From: Paraburkholderia silvatlantica | GTDB lineage: Bacteria > Pseudomonadota > Gammaproteobacteria > Burkholderiales > Burkholderiaceae | Length of the DNA: 64,000 nt | Direction of reading: 5' to 3' | Assembly (NCBI RefSeq): GCF_003096715.1 | Contig: NZ_QEOL01000024.1 | Coordinates: forward strand, 87,857-151,856 | In this document: in pieces, positions 59,219 to 64,000 of the stretch | Position numbering within the stretch: position 1 is the stretch's first letter | How the letters are laid out: every line of letters begins with the position of its first letter | Notes under the pieces: model-generated | Databases searched by the model: none | What the model saw: only the letters and a program-made list of their open reading frames with translations | Told to the model about the DNA's origin: nothing | Translations under genes and position numbers: made by a program

Positions 59219-59740
59219 TTACTGGCCCGCGGCGCCGCTGGCGGCTGCCGGAGCGCGGTTAGCCGGGTTCAGCGCTTGAGCCTGGGTCGGGGCCATTGCG
59301 CCTTGCTGCATTGCAACAGTCTTGCACTCGTCGGCCAGACGCGAGCTGTCCTTGTCCGAGAACAGCATGGCCTTCGTCGGGATCACGACGAGGTCGAGGC
59401 CGGTGGCGGCGTCGTGGAAGCGGTCGGCGCCCGTGGTCGTGACCTGACGCGGCAGGCTGTAGTTCTTGTTCGCCCAGTGAACCGTGACGATCTGGTCACG
59501 CGCCATGTCGCCCTTCAGGTCGAATTGCGCGCCTTCAGCGCAGGTCCAGTGCTCCGAGCCTTCCGGGATCGGATCGACCTTCGCTTCCTTGGCCGGGTTG
59601 GCCTTGCGCTTGATGATGCGATGCTTCGGAGCCGGCTTTTTGGCAGTGGTCGACGTGCCTTGTGCGGCGGCGTCGGTGGCGGCCAGCATCAGCGTCGAGG
59701 ACAGCGTGCCGATGACAGCGGCGATCAGCAGTTTCTTCAT
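59219..59740 (-). CDS. Periplasmic protein with MliC-like (lysozyme inhibitor) domain
   Basis: The 173-residue protein has a signal peptide (about residues 1-26, KKLLIAAVIGTLSSTLMLA, then DAAAQG). After a basic linker (KKPAPKHRIIKRKANPAKEA) comes a segment, HWTCAEGAQFDLKGDM to LFSDKDSSRLADECKTV, that has two cysteines and the beta pattern of the MliC/PliC family, which inhibits c-type lysozyme (the W-C-x-x-G start and the late Leu/Cys). The match is by pattern only. The last 30 residues are Ala/Gln-rich. The gene sits 19 bases before prpD on the same strand, an odd place for an envelope protein. The ATG at 59740 is used; a TTG at 59749 is also in frame. Confidence 0.6.
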   Translation of the reverse strand: MKKLLIAAVIGTLSSTLMLAATDAAAQGTSTTAKKPAPKHRIIKRKANPAKEAKVDPIPEGSEHWTCAEGAQFDLKGDMARDQIVTVHWANKNYSLPRQVTTTGADRFHDAATGLDLVVIPTKAMLFSDKDSSRLADECKTVAMQQGAMAPTQAQALNPANRAPAAASGAAGQ

Positions 59741-60027
59741 GGGTGTCAAACCTTTATCTATCTAAAAGCGGTTGATCAGTGCGCGGTTGAACAGGCAACC
59801 GCCGTTTGCACGGCGCGCGCCCCGAAAGCGCGCAGCGGACGCTATTTTCACCTATTTATCGCCGTGAGCTTCAATTTCTCCGGCCCGGTGTTGTTTGCAG
59901 CCTGGTTCGCAAGTAACTGCCTGTAACTGTTCGTGACTGCTGCCGCTGCGCTATGCGGTGCGAGATCCGCGTCGTCGTCGTGGCGCGATACGCTGAAAAC
60001 GTTTTCTGCATCCATTCGCGGCGCGCA

Positions 60028-61041
60028 TCAGGCCGACTCCCGCGCCAGCTCGCCCCGCGCGAACAGCGGCGCCGCTTCGGCCGGCAAGGCCCGGCCCGTG
60101 GCGCGCGCGCGGCGCAGCACGGACCAGTAATAGCGGTAGCTCGCGCGGTCGTGCAGCGTGTCGCCGTGGCGTGTCGGACCCCATTGGGCGTGTTGCGCGG
60201 CCAGCAGGATTTCGGCGGCCAGCGCGATTTCTTCGTCGCGCGGCGCGAACGCGGCCACGATCGCGGGAATCTGCGCCGGGTGAATGCTCCACATGCGCGT
60301 GTAGCCGAACTCGTTGCGGGCGCGGCGCGCGTCGTTCGCCACCACGTCCATGTCGCGCACTTCCGTACTCACGTTGTGCGAGGGCACGCGGCCGAACGCA
60401 TGGCACGCGGCTGCGATTTCGAGCTTCGCGCGGCGCACGAGCGGGTGGTCGAACTGGCCGGGCGAGCGCATGGCCGTGTCGGGAATCGCGCCGTCGTGCG
60501 CGGAGACGAAGTCCATCAGCCCGAAGCTGAGCGACTCGACGCCGCGCAGCGCGGCGAGGTCGAACACGCGCGCGAGGGCGCCGTGCGTTTCGACGAGCAA
60601 TTGAACGGGAATGGGCTTGTCGATGCCCATTTCGACGCGCGTGGCCTCGATGAACGCCGTCATTTCGGCGGCGTCGCCCACGGCCCGGATCTTCGGCAGG
60701 GTGATGAAGGCCGGCGCGCGTTTGGCGGCGCGCAGGATCATGCGCACGTCGTCGCGCCAGTGCGGGTGATGGAAATCGTGGATGCGAACGCCGACGCGGC
60801 CAAAGCGGTCATGTTCGCCGCCGATGAACGACGCCGCGAGTTCGGCGTGTTCGGCTTCGCGGCCTACCTGCGCGCCGTCTTCGCAATCGAGCGTGATGTC
60901 GAATACCGGGCCCAGCTGCTGTTGCAGCGCGAGCGATTTGAGCATCAGCTTCTCACTGCCCGCGTAGTGGTCGCATGCGGGCAGGATGGCGGGCGGCGCT
61001 TCGCCGTCAAACAGCACTTCGGCTGGCAGAATGGCGCGCAT
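60028..61041 (-). CDS. HpcH/HpaI (CitE-like) aldolase/citrate lyase family protein
   Basis: The 337-residue TIM-barrel enzyme shows the CitE-like pattern: CDHYAGSEKLMLKSLALQQ, the metal-binding ITLDCEDGAQVGREAE, GVRIHDFHHPHWRDDV, ITLPKIRAVGDAAEMTAFIE, VQLLVETHGALARVFDLAAL with the catalytic Glu, and MWSIHPAQIPAIVAAFAP. Related enzymes cleave malyl-CoA, citramalyl-CoA or citryl-CoA into an acyl-CoA and a keto acid. The place between mdh and the prpD/acnA genes suggests a role in recycling or repairing TCA-related thioesters. The exact substrate is unknown. The ATG at 61041 has no clear ribosome-binding site. Confidence 0.9.
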   Translation of the reverse strand: MRAILPAEVLFDGEAPPAILPACDHYAGSEKLMLKSLALQQQLGPVFDITLDCEDGAQVGREAEHAELAASFIGGEHDRFGRVGVRIHDFHHPHWRDDVRMILRAAKRAPAFITLPKIRAVGDAAEMTAFIEATRVEMGIDKPIPVQLLVETHGALARVFDLAALRGVESLSFGLMDFVSAHDGAIPDTAMRSPGQFDHPLVRRAKLEIAAACHAFGRVPSHNVSTEVRDMDVVANDARRARNEFGYTRMWSIHPAQIPAIVAAFAPRDEEIALAAEILLAAQHAQWGPTRHGDTLHDRASYRYYWSVLRRARATGRALPAEAAPLFARGELARESA

Positions 61042-61116
61042 CTTCGGCGTCGGGAGTCGAGTTTTACAGGAGATACCGGATTCGGATGCGTCCTGCCAGC
61101 AAGGCGCATGCGGATC

Positions 61117-61186
61117 GGGGGGCCCGCCTAGGGCGGCCCGCGTAGGGGGGCCCGCCCAAGGCCGCCCGCGGAGGCTGCTCCGCGGG
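61117..61186. repeat. GC-rich direct repeats and a 9-bp hairpin between mdh and the lyase gene
   Basis: GGGGGGCCCGCC occurs at 61117-61128 and again at 61145-61156, 28 bases apart. A third, degenerate copy follows. CCCGCGGAG (61165-61173) then pairs with CTCCGCGGG (61178-61186) around the loop GCTG. These lie between the mdh stop and the lyase start codon and may end or slow transcription of mdh. Confidence 0.6.
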
Positions 61187-61241
61187 CCCATAAAGCAGAA
61201 CGGAACGGGCGTCAAACGCGCGTTCCGTTCGTACCGCCGGC

Positions 61242-62228
61242 TTACTTGCCGAGCAGGTGAGCCACGCCTTCGCGCTCTTCGAGCAGCTCGGCCAGCGTGC
61301 CGTCCATTTTCTCGCGCGAGAATGCGTCGATTTCGAGACCTTCCACGCGCTTGTATTCGCCGTTTTCGCACGTCACCGGCACGCCGTAGATGATGTCTTC
61401 GGGAATGCCGTACGAGCCGTCCGACGGGATACCCATCGTGACCCACTTGCCGTTCGTGCCGAGGACCCAGTCACGCACGTGGTCGATCGCTGCATTGGCG
61501 GCCGAAGCTGCCGACGAGAGGCCGCGCGCTTCGATGATCGCCGCGCCGCGCTTGCCGACCGTCGGGATGAACGTGTCGCGGTTCCACACGTCGTCGTTGA
61601 TCAGCGCGTTGAGCGACTGGCCGTCGACGGTGGCGAAACGGAAGTCGGGATACATCGTCGGCGAGTGGTTGCCCCACACGGCGAGCTTCTCGATCGAAGC
61701 CACCGGCTTGCCCGACTTGGCGGCCAGTTGCGAGAGCGCGCGGTTGTGGTCCAGACGCAGCATGGCGGTGAAGTTCTTCTTCGGCAGGTCCGGAGCCGAC
61801 TTCATGGCGATGTAGGCGTTCGTGTTCGCCGGGTTGCCGACGACGAGCACCTTCACGTCGCGGCTGGCGACGTCGTTCAGCGCCTTGCCCTGAACCGTGA
61901 AGATTTCGGCGTTGGCCGAGAGCAGGTCCTTACGCTCCATGCCCTTCGAGCGCGGACGTGCGCCAACCAGCAGGGCGACGTCGGCGTCCTTGAACGCGAC
62001 CTTCGGGTCGTCGGTGATGACCACGCCCGCGAGCAGCGGGAATGCGCAGTCGTCCAGTTCCATCACGACGCCCTTGACGGCGGCTTGCGCTTGCGGCAGG
62101 TCGAGCAGTTGCAGGATGACGGGCTGATCCTTGCCGAGCAGGTCGCCATTCGCAATGCGGAACAGCAGGGAGTAAGCGATCTGACCTGCGGCGCCGGTGA
62201 CGGCAACGCGCTTTGCGGGCTTAGCCAT
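61242..62228 (-). CDS. mdh: Malate dehydrogenase
   Basis: The 328-residue enzyme oxidises malate to oxaloacetate with NAD+ in the TCA cycle. The NAD-binding site is [19 protein letters not shown], the substrate arginine lies in [15 protein letters not shown], and the active-site His is in [12 protein letters not shown]. The length and the motif TGAAGQIAY match the cytoplasmic-type MDH of Burkholderia (about 327-328). A good ribosome-binding site, TGGAGA, precedes the ATG at 62228. It is divergent from the GntR gene, separated by a long intergenic region that probably holds both promoters. Confidence 0.97.
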
Positions 62229-62824
62229 TGAAAATCTCCAGGAAGATGCGTTAGACGCCAGGGTAAAACGCCATTCTATATGCGCGATACACGAAGCGTA
62301 GGTGAAACAGGCGGTCTTTATCGCTGGCGTGCGCGCTTCACTGGAACAACCCTGACTGACAAGCCGTGAAGCATGCGCCGCCGGCACGGACCGCCGTGCC
62401 GGTAACCATGTGCAACATGGCAAGAGGTGAACGGGGCGCCCTTCGAGGAACGCCAGACGCTGGCCGCTTCGCGTGTGCCGACTCCTGCAACAGCTCGCTC
62501 GGGCTCTCCCACGAAACGCGCGGCGCGCAACGACTCGCGCGCGCCGGCTGGGCGGATCGAAACCTCTACTGCGTTGACTGCGTGAGGGAACAGCATCGTG
62601 CAAGGCGGCTCGCGGCGTATTCGCCACGAGGCGGATGTAGCCGGCGGTGTCTCCTCGTCATGCCGGTTTCATGTCCTGAAATTAGCATGCAGCCTGCCCG
62701 CAAACCCTTGCTCGATCGGGAGTGTAGAAGTCGTCAGGGTCAAAGTCAACCGTATCTTATGTCTTATATAAGACATAACTATTACAGGCAAAATGCTTGA
62801 TGCGCAGGGGGGGTTTATGTTGAA
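62229..62824. other. 596-base divergent intergenic region with hairpin and palindrome, no gene supported
   Basis: No convincing gene lies here. An open frame at 62366-62800 has no ribosome-binding site and its sequence resembles no family. A perfect 9-bp hairpin with the loop ACCG, CCGGCACGG (62381-62389) and CCGTGCCGG (62394-62402), has no T-run. A 22-bp palindrome is at 62757-62778. The stretch near the GntR gene is clearly more AT-rich, as in promoter regions. Confidence 0.5.
62757..62778. promoter_or_regulatory. 22-bp perfect palindrome, likely GntR operator
   Basis: The core ATGTCTTATATAAGACAT (62759-62776) is a perfect palindrome and stays symmetric for two more bases on each side. It lies 47 bases before the GntR start codon. 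GntR-family dimers bind such dyads, and a TCTTATATAAGA-type core is a plausible target for a regulator of the sdh/mdh genes. The palindrome contains TATATA and may overlap a -10 element, so binding would repress. Confidence 0.75.
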
Positions 62825-63631
62825 ATGCGCGCCATGAGTGCAAACCCGGCCAGCAACGCGAATTCCACCGCTCCCGAGAGCGGGGCTCCGGCGTCTGCGC
62901 CCGCGGTGCCGCCGTCCCCGACCTTCAGTCCGCTTTACCAGCAGATCAAGGGGCTCATTACCCAGAGCCTCGAGTCCGGCGAATGGAAGCCCGGCGAAAT
63001 CATCCCCAGCGAAGTCGAGCTGGCCGCCCGTTACAAGGTGAGCCAGGGGACCGTACGCAAGGCGATCGACGAACTGGCTGCCGACAATCTGCTGGTGCGC
63101 CGCCAGGGCAAGGGCACGTTTGTTGCAACGCACAACGAAGAGCGTGCCCAGTTTCGCTTTCTTAGATTACTCGCCGATGACGGCGCGGAACACCCGCACG
63201 TGAGCAAACTGCTCGAGTGCCGGCGCCTGCGCGCTTCGGCCGAGATCGCACGGCAACTCGACCTCAAGCCCTCGGATCCGGTGGTGCTGATCCGGCGTCT
63301 GCTGCAGTTCGACGGCGAGAGCACCGTGCTCGACGAAATCTGGCTGCCCGGCGGCGTGTTCCGCGGGCTCACGAGCGAGCGCCTCGCCGAGTACAAAGGC
63401 CCGCTCTACGCCATGTTCGAGGCGGAATTCGGCACGCGCATGATTCGTGCGACCGAGAAGATCCGCGCCGTGGCCGCGGAGCCCACCGTGGCCGACCTCC
63501 TCAAGGTGCCGGCCGGTTTTCCTTTGCTATCGGTCGAGCGGGTGTCCTATACCTATGGAGACCGTCCGGTCGAGGTACGCCGCGGATGGTATGTCACAAC
63601 CGGGTACTACTATCAGAATGATTTGAGTTGA
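62825..63631 (+). CDS. GntR-family (HutC type) transcriptional regulator of the TCA block
   Basis: The 268-residue protein has a disordered Ser/Pro/Ala N-terminus (about 30 residues), a GntR winged helix (about residues 38-105: PLYQQIKGLITQSLESGEWKPGEIIP, seen as its parts, then RYKVSQGTVRKAIDELAADNLLVRRQGKGTFVA, in parts) and a C-terminal UTRA ligand-binding domain (LLECRRLRASAEIARQLDLK, then VERVSYTYGDRPVEVRRGWYV). UTRA domains bind small metabolites. It is followed 150 bases later by sdhC and divergent from mdh, so it probably controls these genes. The start at 62825 is chosen; an in-frame ATG at 62834 is close. Confidence 0.93.
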   Translation: MRAMSANPASNANSTAPESGAPASAPAVPPSPTFSPLYQQIKGLITQSLESGEWKPGEIIPSEVELAARYKVSQGTVRKAIDELAADNLLVRRQGKGTFVATHNEERAQFRFLRLLADDGAEHPHVSKLLECRRLRASAEIARQLDLKPSDPVVLIRRLLQFDGESTVLDEIWLPGGVFRGLTSERLAEYKGPLYAMFEAEFGTRMIRATEKIRAVAAEPTVADLLKVPAGFPLLSVERVSYTYGDRPVEVRRGWYVTTGYYYQNDLS

Positions 63632-63755
63632 CGGGCGGCCGCGCGAAAGGCGCGGAGCCCTTCCCCACAGTGCCTTTGCTTGCGCGCGCCACCAGCCGTA
63701 TCCGACGTGGGTTTCGCTGCAGCGCGATATGAAAAGGCGCTAAAATTGCGAATTA

Positions 63756-63765
63756 GTGTTAACAC
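63756..63765. promoter_or_regulatory. 10-bp palindrome GTGTTAACAC before sdhC
   Basis: GTGTTAACAC is a perfect 10-bp palindrome 16 bases before the sdhC start codon, upstream of the AGGGG ribosome-binding site. It lies in an AT-rich stretch (GCTAAAATTGCGAATTAG) likely to contain the sdh promoter; the palindrome may be an operator. Confidence 0.4.
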
Positions 63766-63781
63766 ATAGTAGGGGTCTAGC

Positions 63782-64000
63782 ATGGCAGAAGCCACAAAAA
63801 AACCGAGGCCGGAATACCGGAACATCGGGCTTGGGCAGATATTGTTCGCATACCGCCTGCCTCTGGCCGGCCGTGTGTCGATCGGCCACCGCGTGAGCGG
63901 TGCGCTGTTGTTCCTGTTCCTGCCTTTCATCCTGTTCCTGTTGGACCAGAGCCTCACTTCGGAGCTTAGCTTCGAGGTCTTCAAGGGCTTCCTCTCCAAC
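63782..64000 (+). CDS. sdhC: Succinate dehydrogenase cytochrome b556 subunit (SdhC), 3' end cut by window
   Basis: Seventy-three residues are visible. The start MAEATKKPRPEYRNIGLGQI is followed by LPLAGRVSIGHRVSGALLFL, with the HRxSG motif that marks SdhC, and the first membrane segment (ALLFLFLPFILFLLD). SdhC with SdhD anchors the succinate dehydrogenase complex in the inner membrane and binds haem and ubiquinone; the remaining sdhDAB genes are expected beyond the window. AGGGG lies 6 bases before the ATG at 63782. Confidence 0.93.
   Translation, partial: MAEATKKPRPEYRNIGLGQILFAYRLPLAGRVSIGHRVSGALLFLFLPFILFLLDQSLTSELSFEVFKGFLSN

Noticed and set aside
62366..62800. 144-residue frame with several Cys pairs between mdh and the GntR gene
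   Set aside because: No ribosome-binding site, no recognisable domain, and it overlaps the 22-bp palindrome that is better read as an operator.
1..64000. CRISPR arrays, insertion sequences, prophage genes, tRNA or rRNA genes, classic riboswitches
   Set aside because: I looked for regularly spaced repeats, transposase motifs, integrases, cloverleaf-type sequences and conserved leader structures and saw none. The tandem repeats near 18030-18244 are far too short for CRISPR.

Overview
The window is a gene-dense, very GC-rich stretch of chromosome from a beta-proteobacterium of the family Burkholderiaceae, most likely Burkholderia sensu lato (Paraburkholderia, Caballeronia or Burkholderia). The reasons are the order acnA, prpD, HpcH/HpaI lyase, mdh, gntR, sdhC at the right end, an OmpC-type porin, H-NS proteins ending in the NPKTGETWSGRGRTPGWL-type motif, MocR regulators, and the general protein style. 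In these genera the sdh/mdh/acnA block is usually on the second chromosome (family knowledge, not visible here). I see no rRNA, tRNA, insertion sequence, prophage or CRISPR array.

Layout. 1-4190: the truncated end of a LivF-type ATPase, two small secreted or lipidated proteins, a LuxR-type regulator, a small helical protein and an H-NS-family protein. 4191-9512: release factor 3 (prfC), a PatZ-like protein acetyltransferase and a hypothetical. 9619-19907: a complete sugar catabolic locus, with a divergent IclR regulator, an RbsABC-type transporter, a two-subunit UxaA-family dehydratase, an aldo/keto reductase, a lactonase, a short-chain dehydrogenase and a FAH-family hydrolase. Together these fit the non-phosphorylative route that oxidises L-fucose (or a related 6-deoxy sugar or pentose) to pyruvate and lactate. 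19994-30175: thioesterase, chemoreceptor, AGE-family epimerase, an alanine-rich membrane protein, a 51-residue protein, flavin reductase, small membrane protein, porin and a class A penicillin-binding protein. 30321-36833: a second chemoreceptor, a copper P-type ATPase with a MerR/CueR-type promoter, and a DUF1254/DUF1214 lipoprotein. 37128-40910: a giant AsmA-like DUF748 envelope protein.

40926-47081: a MocR regulator divergent from a PotABCD-type ABC transporter (ATPase, binding protein, two permeases). 47157-54061: an amidase, then a TetR / HlyD / ABC ATPase / ABC-2 permease / outer-membrane factor drug-export operon with translationally overlapping genes. 54227-54841: a BvgA/EvgA-like orphan response regulator. 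54954-64000: the TCA block, made of acnA, prpD, an MliC-like periplasmic protein, a CitE-like lyase and mdh on the minus strand, and a GntR regulator followed by sdhC (cut by the window edge) on the plus strand.

The most interesting non-coding signals are the CueR-type promoter of copA with its 19-bp spacer, FliA-like promoters in front of both chemoreceptor genes, three ATGG(N)CC direct repeats controlling the MocR gene, a 22-bp perfect palindrome before the GntR gene, and paired AGGGAAAACCCT boxes on both sides of a perfect TATAAT in front of the 51-residue protein. No clearly unprecedented multi-gene system was found. The best candidates for something undescribed are that small protein with its box pair and the split-dehydratase sugar locus.
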